A DNA stretch of 64,000 nucleotides, taken from positions 399,001 to 463,000 of the forward strand of contig NZ_CP034783.1 of NCBI RefSeq assembly GCF_006094435.1, written 5' to 3'. Positions 36,748-45,681 of this stretch are shown one piece after another. A program made the translations under genes and the position numbers. This DNA is from Pseudomonas sp. MPC6 (GTDB lineage Bacteria > Pseudomonadota > Gammaproteobacteria > Pseudomonadales > Pseudomonadaceae). Under the pieces are notes generated by a model, which worked only from the letters and a program-made list of their open reading frames with translations, was not told the origin of the DNA and searched no databases. Every line of letters begins with the position of its first letter. The first letter of the stretch is position 1.

Positions 36748-37155
36748 TCAGGTGGGGTGAACCCAGTCCTCTACGCGTAATCCCGGGACCTGTTCGAACT
36801 CCCGCAGATTGTTGGTTACCACAATGTAGCCGCGTGAGCGCGCGTGCCCGGCAATCATGTAGTCATAGGGGCCAATGGGCGTTCCAGCCTTTGCCAGCTC
36901 GGACCGAATCATTCCGGTGTGTGCAGCTGCTTCATTGTCGAAAGGCAAGACCTCAAGGCGGGCTGCCAAACCCTCGATCATGGCAAGGTTCTTTTCGGGC
37001 GCTGCTGATTTTTCGGCACCGTAGATCAACTCCATCAGCGTGACAGCACTGATACACATTTGCCCGTTATGACGGTTGAAAGCTTCTCGTACGATTTGCG
37101 GCTTGTTCTTGATCGTGAAGATGCAAATGTTGGTATCGAGCATGAACTTGATCAT
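36748..37155 (-). CDS. vapC: VapC toxin, PIN-domain ribonuclease
   Basis: A 135-aa PIN-domain protein. Acidic catalytic residues are seen at D7 (MLDTNI), E42 (LMELIYG) and D98 (GPYDYMIAGH), with TNN at 114-116 in the fourth position. It is a site-specific RNase expected to cleave tRNA or rRNA, neutralised by VapB. Its ATG overlaps the vapB stop by one base (TGATG). It lies within terminator repeats and may be a recently acquired module. Confidence 0.9.
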   Translation of the reverse strand: MIKFMLDTNICIFTIKNKPQIVREAFNRHNGQMCISAVTLMELIYGAEKSAAPEKNLAMIEGLAARLEVLPFDNEAAAHTGMIRSELAKAGTPIGPYDYMIAGHARSRGYIVVTNNLREFEQVPGLRVEDWVHPT

Positions 37156-37385
37156 CAGAACGACTCACGCTCCTGATCGGCGGGTTGTTCCCGGTCGGTC
37201 ATGAAGTCTGCACTCACACCATCCCCATCGAACCAGCTGTCCCATGTTTCACCGGCGGGGGTGATGATGCGAGCCCTGCCAATAGCGACTACGTCGACTC
37301 GTTTCACGTCACTTGGCATTGCAACAGCTTTGGGAAGGCGGACGGCCTGGCTTCGATTGCTCATGAAAAGGGTTGTCTGTTCCAT
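37155..37385 (-). CDS. vapB: VapB antitoxin, AbrB/MazE type
   Basis: A 76-aa antitoxin with an AbrB-type swapped-hairpin DNA-binding start (TLFMSNRSQAVRLPKAVAMP), as in VapB/MazE. The C-terminal part (SADFMTDREQPADQERESF) should bind VapC and probably is disordered alone. The ATG at 37385 has AGGAGG upstream on this strand. Cotranscribed with vapC, autoregulation expected. Confidence 0.88.
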   Translation of the reverse strand: MEQTTLFMSNRSQAVRLPKAVAMPSDVKRVDVVAIGRARIITPAGETWDSWFDGDGVSADFMTDREQPADQERESF

Positions 37386-37509
37386 TCTGGCCTCCTATGT
37401 TTTTACTGGTGCGTTGCGATTCCCAAAGGATAGATTCATGGAGGGATATGTCAATGGGATATACGTAACATTGGATGAAGGGTAAAGGCAGGTGGATTGA
37501 TAGCTTCTA

Positions 37510-37560
37510 AAAAAACGGCCGCTGTCAGAGATGACAAGCGGCCGTTTTTGTTTTCGCTGG
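37510..37560. terminator. Terminator, copy 2 of the duplicated sequence
   Basis: AACGGCCGCTGTCAG/TGACAAGCGGCCGTTTTTG with the same TTTTCGCTGG tail as 36687-36738. It lies beyond the vapBC pair and before the gene ending at 37570. Sits at the right boundary of the presumed insertion. Confidence 0.85.
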
Positions 37561-37569
37561 GGAGGGTGG

Positions 37570-38022
37570 TTACTCGCCCTGTTCTTCCTGCGCATCCAGC
37601 GACTGGCGATAGGTGTCCAGCGCTTTGCCGAAGTCGCTGATGAACTGCGGATCGGTCAGCCAGGCCTGGGCCGCATCGCGATCCATGCCGTCGGCCCACA
37701 TGCGGTAGTCGATCAGCATGTCGGCAGCCAGGTGGGTGGCGGCCATGGCTTCGTTGTCGGCGTTTTCCATGTCCAGCAGGTCTGGATGGTCGCTGATGAT
37801 GTCGGCGAGGTTCGACAGCAAGGTCTGCAGCATGAGGTCGCGGCTGGTGGCTTCCGCGTCGCGCATTTTGCTGAACATCGCCAGGGTGTATTCCGGGATC
37901 GGCTCGCCGATGTCGCCCAGGTCATCGTCCAGTGCGGCGGGTTTTCTGCCATGGATGTTGATTTGTTTGGCTTTGATCTTGGCGCGTTTGGCGCGTTTCT
38001 GTTGCTTGTTCAGGGAGGCCAT
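37570..38022 (-). CDS. Hypothetical protein, paralogue of the next gene
   Basis: A 150-aa protein starting MASLNKQQKRAKRAKIKAKQ, a very basic N-terminus that could bind nucleic acid, then an acidic helical body (LGDIGEPIPEYTLAMF, DMLIDYRMWADGMDRDAAQAWL). It shares its N-terminus and the later IDYR-W...W segment with the gene at 38029, so the two look like tandem duplicates. No known domain. Likely cytoplasmic. Confidence 0.7.
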   Translation of the reverse strand: MASLNKQQKRAKRAKIKAKQINIHGRKPAALDDDLGDIGEPIPEYTLAMFSKMRDAEATSRDLMLQTLLSNLADIISDHPDLLDMENADNEAMAATHLAADMLIDYRMWADGMDRDAAQAWLTDPQFISDFGKALDTYRQSLDAQEEQGE

Positions 38023-38028
38023 GGGAAC

Positions 38029-38445
38029 TCAGTTCGGTTGCTGTTGGTTTTGGGCTGCGATGATTTCGGACGCGGCCACGTAATCTGCCTGGAAGGCCGG
38101 GGATTCGATCCACGCCAGGGCGCCGGCTTCGTCCACTTCGGTGGACCATTGGCGGTACTCGATCAGCGCGCCGATGATGAAGTCTGTGGCTGTTTCTTCG
38201 CCTTCCTGCTCGAGCACCAGCGCGAGCAGCGGGTGCTCAAGAAAGGCCGCGCACATGGCTTGCTGGCTGATTTTTTGCGCCTCGATCATTTCTTTGAACA
38301 GGTCGGTCAGGTCCACCGATTCGAAGTCGATGCGATCGTCGTTCGGGTCCAGTTCCACCGGCGTAGCCGCCCGCTGGGTGCGGTTCTGCTTGGCCTTGGC
38401 CTTGGCGCGGGTGGCGCGTTTGTGCTGCTTGTTGGCGGAAGCCAT
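38029..38445 (-). CDS. Hypothetical protein, tandem paralogue
   Basis: A 138-aa protein starting MASANKQHKRATRAKAKAKQ, the same basic head as the gene at 37570, and an acidic body (DFESVDLTDLFKEM, ALIEYRQWSTEVDEAGALAWI). The start at 38445 is chosen by this match; the longer frame to 38553 has no support. Only six bases separate it from the downstream paralogue, so they are co-transcribed. Function unknown. Confidence 0.7.
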   Translation of the reverse strand: MASANKQHKRATRAKAKAKQNRTQRAATPVELDPNDDRIDFESVDLTDLFKEMIEAQKISQQAMCAAFLEHPLLALVLEQEGEETATDFIIGALIEYRQWSTEVDEAGALAWIESPAFQADYVAASEIIAAQNQQQPN

Positions 38446-38482
38446 GGGCGTCGTTCCGTATTTCGTTGAGTGGGCAAGTCGA

Positions 38483-39457
38483 TCAGCTGCGTGGCACTCG
38501 CCGCCCGGGGGTATCGGGGGCCAGTTCGCCGCGTTGCAGCCAGGACAATGCAATGGGCCATAGTGTGGCTTGGTATGGGCTGCGAAAAAAGGCGAAATGT
38601 CCGACTTGTTCTTCGCCGATGTCTTCGGGAGTGATTCGCAGGTGAGTGTTGGTGCTGTTGCTGAAGTAGCCGAGCAGGCGTTCTATGGCCGGGATTGTGC
38701 CGTAAGGATCGTCGCTGATGCTGATGGCCAGGGTTTTGGCGGTCACTGAGGCGAAGGGCAGCCTGCCGGTGTCAGCGATGATCACACGACCGCTGGGGCG
38801 CGTTTCATATTGCGCTGTGGGCATGCACCAGTCGCGAACCACGCCGGCGGGCGTGTCTTCCAGCCAGCCGAGGCGTTTGCCGGGGAAGTAGCCATAGATC
38901 ATTGTCAGCAGCGGCATCACCACGTGCCACTTGCCGAACATCTGCCAGCGATGAGCGGGCGCGTAGTCGCGCCAGTAGGCAAATTGCGCACCCACCGTCA
39001 CCAGGCGCCGGATCAGATGCCCAGAGGCTCCCAGGCCCGCTGCACAGCCTCCAAAGCTGTGCCCGACAACATCGATGGGCTGACCGGGGAACTCGCGCTG
39101 TGCGCGCTTGAGCATCGTCTCGAAATCCAGTGTGCCCCAGTCGGACCATGAAGCTTGCAGGCCTTTGAGCGATGAGGGGCGCGACTCGCCGATGCCGCGG
39201 TAGTCATAGGTGATGACGTCGAAGCCGTTGGCGAACAGATAATCGGCAAACCGTGAGTAATGCCGGCAGCGCACCGAGGTGGCGGCGTTGATGATGACGA
39301 TCGGACGCGCGATGTCCCCAGAGGCGTGCCGCCAAGTGAAACCGCCGAGGATGAACCCGTCTGCGGCGGGCTCCCTGAACGCTTCGCCAGCAATGGCGGT
39401 GGACGGCGGCAACTCGATTCGATTGGGCGCCAGCGGTGGCATGTCCTGCAAATTCAT
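38483..39457 (-). CDS. Alpha/beta hydrolase
   Basis: A 324-aa alpha/beta-hydrolase. The nucleophile elbow is GHSFGG (about residue 130-135, IDVVGHSFGGCA). Earlier strand VIINAATSVRCRHYSRFADYL and the DYRGIGES motif fit the family. The catalytic Asp and His probably lie in DDPYGTIP and EEQVGHFAFFR. No signal peptide. The start at 39457 is chosen because AAAGG precedes it. It is just upstream of the tandem paralogue genes. Substrate unknown. Confidence 0.8.
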   Translation of the reverse strand: MNLQDMPPLAPNRIELPPSTAIAGEAFREPAADGFILGGFTWRHASGDIARPIVIINAATSVRCRHYSRFADYLFANGFDVITYDYRGIGESRPSSLKGLQASWSDWGTLDFETMLKRAQREFPGQPIDVVGHSFGGCAAGLGASGHLIRRLVTVGAQFAYWRDYAPAHRWQMFGKWHVVMPLLTMIYGYFPGKRLGWLEDTPAGVVRDWCMPTAQYETRPSGRVIIADTGRLPFASVTAKTLAISISDDPYGTIPAIERLLGYFSNSTNTHLRITPEDIGEEQVGHFAFFRSPYQATLWPIALSWLQRGELAPDTPGRRVPRS

Positions 39458-39505
39458 CGGCTTCGGACCTTTGCGGGTAGCTGCCAACGATAGACCTCGC
39501 ACAGC

Positions 39506-39787
39506 TTATGGACAATCCATCCGTATGGATCCGGGTGCCTGAGTCAGCAGTCGCTCTTCAATGGCGGCCCGTTCCCGATCCAGTTCCGCACGCAGCTCTT
39601 CTTCGCTCGGCAGCACCAGCTTGTACTTGCTGGCGAACAGCTGCTCGTTGCCTTCCAGCACCGAATAGCGCACCACCGACTCGTCTTTTTGCGCGCAAAG
39701 AATGATGCCGACGGTAGGGCCATCCTCCGCCCCTCGTTTCAGCTCGTCGTACATTCGCACGTACATGTGGGGCCCTGATGAAATCAC
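39506..39787 (-). pseudogene. Fragment of YhcG/DUF1016 PDDEXK nuclease
   Basis: The reading frame MYVRMYDELKRG, then EDGPTVGIILCAQKDESVVRYSV and EEELRAEL, is the C-terminal end of YhcG-type nucleases (DUF1016), where a full protein has some 350 residues with an earlier PDDEXK core. The rest of the gene is absent; the sequence upstream (right of about 39775) is unrelated. It is a truncated, probably inactive remnant. Family identity is by memory of the conserved C-terminal motif. Confidence 0.6.
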
Positions 39788-39860
39788 GCGGGTGCACCTT
39801 TATGTTCTGGATGCTGGTGGCGGTTTCGTGCTCGACGTGTTCAAGGCCGAATCATTCTAA

Positions 39861-40259
39861 AACCGGCCGGGCGCAGGGAAATCAACCAGTCTCGAGCCGA
39901 TCGACAGTTCAGGCGTGCAAGTTCAACGGCAGGAGCAAAACGGGATTACCTATCTCTCCGGCGGAGTTGGCTAGGATGAGGCGTAGGCTATCCAGCAGAC
40001 TACTGGCTACAACCTGCACATGACGTTTGCTATCGGACCGGAAAACAAATACATCCCCGATGTCGATGTGGTCATCCACAAAGCCCAGGGGCAAACCGTG
40101 CTGACCCTGAGTCAGGCCGGCCCGCTGGTTTACGTTCAGCTGCCGCCCGGTCACTACACCGTCGTTGCGACTCGCAATGGGGAGGAACGGCGTGATACCG
40201 CGGATGTTGGCAGTGGTGGCGCGCGCAATCTGGTTTTTCACTGGAGTGGTGGTGAATAG
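39861..40259 (+). pseudogene. Carboxypeptidase-regulatory-like protein gene with two in-frame TAG codons
   Basis: From 39915 the frame reads VQVQRQEQNGITYLSGGVG, TAG, DEA, TAG, AIQQTTGYNLHMTFAIGPENK and on to VFHWSGGE with a stop at 40259. The stop codons at 39951 and 39963 each differ by one base from a sense codon (GAG or CAG). The remaining C-terminal frame can start at ATG 40020 as a 79-aa product. No signal-peptide-bearing start is seen upstream in frame. Parts resemble carboxypeptidase-regulatory or beta-sandwich proteins. Confidence 0.6.
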
Positions 40260-40299
40260 ACGCGTCGTTGAAACAAAGGGATTTCGTTAGCGCTCAAAT

Positions 40300-40323
40300 C
40301 CGCAAACAGCTGGCTGTTTGCGG
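40300..40323. repeat. Perfect 10-bp inverted repeat
   Basis: CCGCAAACAG-N4-CTGTTTGCGG, between the pseudogene and the lipoprotein gene. There is no T-tract on either strand, so it is an imperfect terminator at best, or an operator. Confidence 0.55.
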
Positions 40324-40400
40324 AGTGCCACGCGCTAGGGTTTTCGGTTTGCCAAAGCGCGATGGATGGTTTGCTGAGGAATCACCTTGGGGAGGAGGTA

Positions 40401-40838
40401 TCAGCGGATGCCGCGGATGTTGCCTTTGTTTCCTTTTACGGTGACGGAAACCTTTTTGAAGATGAAGTAGTTTTCTTCGTTCACTTCATAGCGCGGGGCG
40501 ACGATCAGGTCAGCGCCGGAAGATTTGACCGCTTTGTAAGCCGCTGCCGATTTGACTGCGCTGACGGGATCCAGGCCAAGGCTGCCCAAGCCACCGCTCT
40601 GGCCACCATAGCTGACGCCATCGGCGAACTGGGAGTCGCCGCCAAACTTGAGGAAGCCGAACAGGACGTTGACCGAAGACTCACCGGAGATGGTGTCACC
40701 GACAGCGATGTCAGCTTTCAGGTCTGTTTTGACGGTACTGTCGATCGGCGAAGACGGCTGGCTGTTGTTGTAGCTGACGCAGCCGCTGGCGGTGGCAATG
40801 ATGGTCGACAGGGCGAGGAACTTCAAAAGCGTATTCAA
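40401..40838 (-). CDS. Predicted lipoprotein (TRL-like), TTG start
   Basis: A 145-aa lipoprotein: N-terminus MNTLLKFLALSTIIATASGC from a TTG start at 40838, with lipobox TASGC. AAGGA lies seven bases upstream of TTG. The mature part contains STVKTDLKADIAVGDTISGESSVNVLFGF and a C-terminal repeat-free half. It resembles TRL-like lipoproteins of unknown role. The longer frame to 41114 would run through the tRNA-Phe gene and is rejected. Membrane-anchored by prediction. Confidence 0.65.
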   Translation of the reverse strand: MNTLLKFLALSTIIATASGCVSYNNSQPSSPIDSTVKTDLKADIAVGDTISGESSVNVLFGFLKFGGDSQFADGVSYGGQSGGLGSLGLDPVSAVKSAAAYKAVKSSGADLIVAPRYEVNEENYFIFKKVSVTVKGNKGNIRGIR

Positions 40839-41029
40839 GACGGTTTCCTTACGTTGAAACGTTGAATGCAGGCAAATTTGCTGCTGCATTAGTTTCACTT
40901 TGTAAGGGCGCACACTCCATGAGACACATCCTAAAGCGATGTATGAAGGCTCGGGTACAGCGGGAAGGAAAAGGGCGTGGCGGATGTAGGAATTTTCAGC
41001 GGCGCTAAGGCTTGCTAAATCCCGGGCAT

Positions 41030-41063
41030 AAAAAAACCCTGAATCTTGCGATTCAGGGTTTTC
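41030..41063 (-). terminator. Terminator of the tRNA-Phe transcript
   Basis: AAAACCCTGAATC/GATTCAGGGTTTT stem; on the minus strand it is followed by T6 (A6 on the plus). It lies seven bases beyond the 3' end of the tRNA. Confidence 0.85.
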
Positions 41064-41069
41064 GGTATT

Positions 41070-41145
41070 TGGTGCCCAGAGACGGAATCGAACCGCCGAC
41101 ACGGGGATTTTCAATCCCCTGCTCTACCGACTGAGCTATCTGGGC
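41070..41145 (-). tRNA. tRNA-Phe(GAA)
   Basis: 76-nt cloverleaf on the minus strand: acceptor GCCCAGA, D arm TAGCTCAGTCGGTAGAG, anticodon loop TTGAAAA (GAA), T arm GGTTCGATTCC, genomic CCA. The sequence is a typical bacterial tRNA-Phe. Confidence 0.96.
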
Positions 41146-41248
41146 AACGGGGCGCATTAAACTGGTTTTTCGGGGGGTCGTCAAGCAAGTTTTCAAAAAA
41201 TATTTAATTATTACCGTCGCTTACGATCCGACCCCCGGGAAATCGGGG

Positions 41249-41521
41249 TTATTCAGCTGGCGGAACGTAGCCGTCAGCCTTGGCGTAATCCTCGCCGGAA
41301 AAGAACTTGTCCATTTCGCCCTGAAGATATTTGCGGTCTTCGGCGTTCATCATGTTCAAGCGCTTTTCGTTGATCAGCAGGGTCTGGTGCTTTTGCCAGT
41401 CGGCCCAGGCCTTGGCCGAGACGTGGTCAAAAATGTCCTGGCCTTTGGCGCCCGGGAATGGAGCACGCTCCAGGGCGGGCAATTCTTCTTTGTACTTGCG
41501 GCACATGATGGTACGGGTCAT
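41249..41521 (-). CDS. yggX: YggX, Fe(2+)-trafficking protein
   Basis: A 90-aa protein of the YggX family, [28 protein letters not shown] being its signature N-terminus with the key cysteine. It protects iron-sulfur clusters from oxidative damage. Its start overlaps the mutY stop (ATGA). The mutY-yggX pairing is a conserved operon in gamma-proteobacteria. Confidence 0.95.
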   Translation of the reverse strand: MTRTIMCRKYKEELPALERAPFPGAKGQDIFDHVSAKAWADWQKHQTLLINEKRLNMMNAEDRKYLQGEMDKFFSGEDYAKADGYVPPAE

Positions 41522-42585
41522 GACGACTCTCCTGCGTTCAATACGGCGGCCGCGCGTTCGAGCAAGGTTTTGACCGGGGCGGCAAGGCCCAGGCGCGGCG
41601 GGGTGGCGAGGTTATACCAGAGCCAGTCGGCCTCGGCCACGTGATGGCCGGCTTCCTGGACTTGAACCAGCCAGGGTTCGATGGCCAATTGGAAATGGCT
41701 GAAGGTGTGTATCAGGCTCGGCAGTGCCTGTTGGCTGCCCAGTTCCAGCGAGTGCTGCGATGCCAGATGTTGCAGGTCATCGAGGTCGTCGAGTTCCGGC
41801 AGGCTCCAGAGACCGCCCCACAGGCCCGTGGAAGGGCGCCGGTAAAGCAGGATCGCGCCGTCGCCGTTGGCGAGCATCGGCATCAGCGTGCGCTTCTGTG
41901 GGATGGCCTTGCGCGGCTTGGGGATCGGGTAGCGGGTCTCGAGGCCGAGCATATGCGCTTCGCAGCCCTTTTCCAGCGGGCAGAGCAGGCAGCTCGGCTT
42001 GCTGCGGGTGCAGAGCGTGGCGCCCAGATCCATCATCGCCTGGGTGTAGGCATTGACCCGAGCATGCGGCGTAAGGCGCTCTGCAGTGGTCCACAGCTGT
42101 TTGGCAACCTTGGGCTCGCCCGGATAACCCTCTTGCGCGGTAAAGCGCGCCAGCACCCGTTTGACGTTGCCGTCGAGGATCGGCGCCCGCAGGCCCATGC
42201 TCAGGCTGGCGATGGCTCCGGCCGTGGACAGGCCGATACCCGGCAGGTCTGTCAGCTTTTCCACGTCCCGCGGAAACTCGCCGCCATAGTCGGCAACCAC
42301 GATCTTCGCGGTCTTCTGCAAGTTGCGCGCGCGGGTGTAATAACCGAGGCCGGTCCACAGGTGCAGGACTTCGTCCTCCGGTGCGGCGGCCAGGGCTTCG
42401 ACCGTCGGCAACGACGCCATGAAGCGGTCGAAGTAATTCAGCACCGTGCTGACCTGGGTTTGCTGCAACATGATTTCCGAGACCCACACCCGATAGGGGG
42501 TGATGCCCTGTTGCCAGGGCAGATCGTGGCGGCCGTGGCGGTCGTACCAGTCCAGTACCGCGGAAGAGAACTGCTCGGCTCTCAT
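41518..42585 (-). CDS. mutY: MutY, A/G-specific adenine glycosylase
   Basis: A 355-aa base-excision glycosylase that removes adenine opposite 8-oxoG. Helix-hairpin-helix [19 protein letters not shown] and the catalytic Asp region [13 protein letters not shown] are visible, as is the 4Fe-4S ligand set [18 protein letters not shown] Nudix-like C-terminal domain (after about residue 230) recognises 8-oxoG. The ATGA overlaps link it with asmA upstream and yggX downstream. Confidence 0.95.
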   Translation of the reverse strand: MRAEQFSSAVLDWYDRHGRHDLPWQQGITPYRVWVSEIMLQQTQVSTVLNYFDRFMASLPTVEALAAAPEDEVLHLWTGLGYYTRARNLQKTAKIVVADYGGEFPRDVEKLTDLPGIGLSTAGAIASLSMGLRAPILDGNVKRVLARFTAQEGYPGEPKVAKQLWTTAERLTPHARVNAYTQAMMDLGATLCTRSKPSCLLCPLEKGCEAHMLGLETRYPIPKPRKAIPQKRTLMPMLANGDGAILLYRRPSTGLWGGLWSLPELDDLDDLQHLASQHSLELGSQQALPSLIHTFSHFQLAIEPWLVQVQEAGHHVAEADWLWYNLATPPRLGLAAPVKTLLERAAAVLNAGESS

Positions 42586-44807
42586 CGCTTGAACAGCCCC
42601 TTCAGTGCGTCTTTCAATTCAGGGCTGACCTTGTCGCCAAGTTTCTCATCGATTTTTTCGCTGATCTTGTTGCCGGCCATTTTGGCCGCGACCTGGCCCA
42701 TGCGTTCGTTATCGAGGCGGCAGGCCTTGGCCCCCAGTTCCAGCGGGCCACGGCAGCGCAGCGGCCATTCGATGCCGACGAATTTCTCGCCGACCTGGCA
42801 GGCCGGGTCCGGCATGTCGCTCTTGTCGCCTTCGACGATGATGCCCACGCGGTAATCCATGCCCAGTACCCGCAGATCGACATCGCCGTCACCGTTGACG
42901 GTCATGCCCGGGATGCGCACTTTCAGATCCGGGTTGCTGGCCACGCCATTACGGAAGGTCAGGTTGCCCTTGAGCTCCTGGAACGGCGTGTCCTTGCCCC
43001 TTGGCTCGCCGCTGAGGGTTTTGCGGTTCAGGGTGGCGATGCCTTTGCACAGCTGCTGTTCGAGATTGGCATTGAGCAGCACGCCGTTGTTGATGACGAA
43101 GCTGGCGTTGCCGTTGAGGCTGTCGACCAGCGCACTCTGGCTGTTGCCGCTGCCGGTCAGGTTGCTGTTGAGTGTGACCAGGCCTTTGACCGGCGGATTT
43201 TTACCTTGGCTTTCGAGGATTTTTTCCACCGGGACCTGGCTGATGCGCGTCTGCATGTTCAGCGCCGGCACCGGCTGGCGCACGTCCAGGGTGCCCTTGG
43301 CTTCAAAGTTGCCGTCGTACAGGTCGCCGCGCAGGTTCTCCAGCGTCAGCAGGCCGCCCACGCCGTTGGCCTTGAGTACAGCGTTGTGGATCGGCAGTTT
43401 GTCGAGGGTCAGTTGGCCGAAGGTCAGGTCGGCGTCCACATCGAGTTTGCTCAGGCGTTCCACCGGCAGTAGCCGCGCAGTACTCCACGGGCCTTTGGTC
43501 GGAGATGGTGGCAGGGGGGTGCTGCCCGCACCGGCCATGGCATTGGCCTCGGTGTTGGCGACTTCGGCTTCACGTACCTGTTTCGCGCTGTTGGCTTCGG
43601 CGGATTTTGGCGGCAAGTAACGATCAACGTTGAAGGTGTCAGCCTTGAGGTTCGCCCGCAGCGATTGTTTGGCGAAGTCTTCTACGGCGATACGACCGCT
43701 GAAGGTGCTGTCGTCGACCTTCAGGTTGATGTCGTCGAACGACACACTGGTCGGTGTACCGGAAAGACGGCTGGCCAGTTCGACTTTGCTCAGGCTGCCT
43801 TCAGCCATGGCCGGGAGTTTCTGGCCGACGCTGTCGACGAATTTCGCCAGGTCGAACTGGGCAATTGACAGGCCGCCGCTGATTTGCGGGGTCTTGTCGA
43901 GGTCGTTGACCTTCAGTTCACCCAAGGCGCGCAGCTGGTTGGCAGATAGCTTGATGCCGGTCCATTCGGCGACGTTAGCTGCTTTATCCAGCAACAACTG
44001 GCCCTGGGCGGCGAAGGTGATGGTTTTGCCTTGCAAAGGATCCCCGGCGACTTCACCGGAAAGCTTCATGTCTTCGAATTTGTAACGTTGCAGCGCACGC
44101 TCGAAGCGCAGTTCGCCATTGAGCTCGGTGCGGACTCGCAGAACCGGCTGGTTGGTGCCGAGAAACGCGGTGAGCTTGATCGGAATATTGGTCGAGTCGT
44201 GGACTGGCCCGGTGCTGAGCTGGATGCTTTCGGCGCTGTACAGCTTGCCGGTTTTTTCGTCGCTGTATTCGACGCGGGCGTTATTGACGGTCAGGCTGTC
44301 GATGTCCAGGCGGATCGGCTGGGCCGGTTTTTCCGCTTGGGCGGTGGTCTGCGGTGTTGCAGCTTCGCTGGTGGCGGGCGGTGTGGCCGGGGTGGCGGGC
44401 GCCGGGACCTTGCCGATGTCTTCCCAGTTTCCGTGGCCGTCCTTGTCGCGATTAAGGCGCAGGTTCAGGCCCTCGACACGCACGTCGCTCATCTGCACTT
44501 CACGGCGCAGCAGCGGCAGCACGCGAACCGACAGGCCCAGCATCTGCAAGTCAGCGAACGGCTCGGCGGGCTTGGCCAGGGTCGCGACACTGGCTTCGTG
44601 CAATTCCAGGCCCAGCCAGGGAAACAGGCTCCAGCCGATATCGCCCGTGAGCGTCAGCTCGATGTGGGCCTTGTCGCGGGCAATCTGGCGAATCTCGTCT
44701 TTATAGTCGTTGGGATCGAAGAGGTGGGTCAGGGCAAAGCCCAGCGCCACAATGATCAGTAACAGCCCGAGAAGTACCAGACCCAGGATTTTGCCGAACG
44801 CTTTCAT
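42582..44807 (-). CDS. asmA: AsmA-family protein
   Basis: A 741-aa envelope protein. An N-terminal membrane anchor ([21 protein letters not shown]) precedes a long periplasmic beta-rich region; the family signature [19 protein letters not shown] follows and the C-terminal AsmA_2-like region lies near residues 500-680. AsmA-like proteins affect outer-membrane lipid transport. A low-complexity Pro/Ala/Thr stretch near residues 135-165 acts as a linker. It is the first gene of asmA-mutY-yggX, sharing overlaps. Confidence 0.85.
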   Translation of the reverse strand: MKAFGKILGLVLLGLLLIIVALGFALTHLFDPNDYKDEIRQIARDKAHIELTLTGDIGWSLFPWLGLELHEASVATLAKPAEPFADLQMLGLSVRVLPLLRREVQMSDVRVEGLNLRLNRDKDGHGNWEDIGKVPAPATPATPPATSEAATPQTTAQAEKPAQPIRLDIDSLTVNNARVEYSDEKTGKLYSAESIQLSTGPVHDSTNIPIKLTAFLGTNQPVLRVRTELNGELRFERALQRYKFEDMKLSGEVAGDPLQGKTITFAAQGQLLLDKAANVAEWTGIKLSANQLRALGELKVNDLDKTPQISGGLSIAQFDLAKFVDSVGQKLPAMAEGSLSKVELASRLSGTPTSVSFDDINLKVDDSTFSGRIAVEDFAKQSLRANLKADTFNVDRYLPPKSAEANSAKQVREAEVANTEANAMAGAGSTPLPPSPTKGPWSTARLLPVERLSKLDVDADLTFGQLTLDKLPIHNAVLKANGVGGLLTLENLRGDLYDGNFEAKGTLDVRQPVPALNMQTRISQVPVEKILESQGKNPPVKGLVTLNSNLTGSGNSQSALVDSLNGNASFVINNGVLLNANLEQQLCKGIATLNRKTLSGEPRGKDTPFQELKGNLTFRNGVASNPDLKVRIPGMTVNGDGDVDLRVLGMDYRVGIIVEGDKSDMPDPACQVGEKFVGIEWPLRCRGPLELGAKACRLDNERMGQVAAKMAGNKISEKIDEKLGDKVSPELKDALKGLFKR

Positions 44808-44931
44808 GGGCGAGTCCTTGTAGTTAGTCGAATTCGAAATTTAGCCGGGGAGTATAGCGCTCCGAAGCGGGTGATCGGTCAGCGATCATGCAGGCAGTGC
44901 ATCCAGCGACGGGTTCCCCATCGCGCTGCCT

Positions 44932-44961
44932 GGTTCGTCAGCAGGCCGGCTCCTACCTGTC
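44932..44961. repeat. Degenerate REP half-element
   Basis: ttcgtcagcaggccggctcc followed by tacctg resembles one arm of the 55656-type REP with several changes. It is a singlet in the asmA/hisB divergent gap. Confidence 0.35.
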
Positions 44962-45043
44962 ATTACAGGTATAGCGGCGGGGCTGTTGAATTCAGTCCGT
45001 CAGTGATATCACCTCTCGTGTTTCTGTTTCCGGCCCGCGCCCC

Positions 45044-45049
45044 TATAAT
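45044..45049 (+). promoter_or_regulatory. -10 box upstream of hisB
   Basis: Consensus TATAAT, 39 bases before the hisB start. A good -35 is not obvious at 17 bp (tttctg). Transcription of the his cluster could begin near 45056. Confidence 0.5.
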
Positions 45050-45087
45050 GGTTGCCTTTTTCGCCCAATGATTTTGCGGAGCTGGTG

Positions 45088-45681
45088 ATGGCCGAACGTA
45101 AGGCGTCAGTCGAGCGCGACACTCTGGAAACCCAGATCAAAGCCTCGATCAACCTGGATGGCACCGGAAAGGCCCGATTTGATATCGGTGTTCCTTTTCT
45201 TGAGCACATGCTGGACCAGATCGCCCGTCACGGGCTGATCGACCTGGATATTGTCAGCAAGGGCGACCTGCATATCGACGACCACCACACTGTGGAGGAT
45301 GTCGGTATCACCCTGGGTCAGGCTTTCACCAAAGCCATCGGCGACAAGAAAGGCATCCGTCGCTACGGCCATGCCTACGTGCCGCTCGATGAAGCGCTGT
45401 CGCGCGTGGTGATCGACTTCTCCGGCCGTCCGGGCCTGCAGATGCATGTTCCTTTTACCCGCGCCACCGTTGGCGGTTTTGATGTTGACCTGTTCCAGGA
45501 GTTCTTCCAGGGCTTCGTCAACCATGCCAACGTCTCCCTGCACATCGACAATCTGCGTGGGCACAACACCCACCACCAGATCGAAACCGTGTTCAAGGCT
45601 TTCGGCCGCGCCCTGCGCATGGCGGTAGAGCTGGATGACCGCATGGCCGGTCAGATGCCGTCGACCAAAGGCGTTCTGTAA
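45088..45681 (+). CDS. hisB: HisB, imidazoleglycerol-phosphate dehydratase
   Basis: A 197-aa monofunctional dehydratase of histidine biosynthesis. The metal-binding histidine motifs are DDHHTVED and HNTHHQIE. The start at 45088 follows GGAG. It is the first gene of hisB-hisH-DUF2164-hisA-hisF. The stop overlaps hisH by one base (TAATG). A bifunctional phosphatase domain, as in E. coli HisB, is absent. Confidence 0.97.
   Translation: MAERKASVERDTLETQIKASINLDGTGKARFDIGVPFLEHMLDQIARHGLIDLDIVSKGDLHIDDHHTVEDVGITLGQAFTKAIGDKKGIRRYGHAYVPLDEALSRVVIDFSGRPGLQMHVPFTRATVGGFDVDLFQEFFQGFVNHANVSLHIDNLRGHNTHHQIETVFKAFGRALRMAVELDDRMAGQMPSTKGVL

Noticed and set aside
39951..39965. Readthrough of two TAG codons as amber suppression
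   Set aside because: Neighbouring fragments and absence of a start make decay more likely; no suppressor tRNA is seen.
40839..41114. N-terminal extension of the lipoprotein
   Set aside because: The extension would translate the tRNA-Phe gene; a TTG start with AAGGA and a lipobox fits better.
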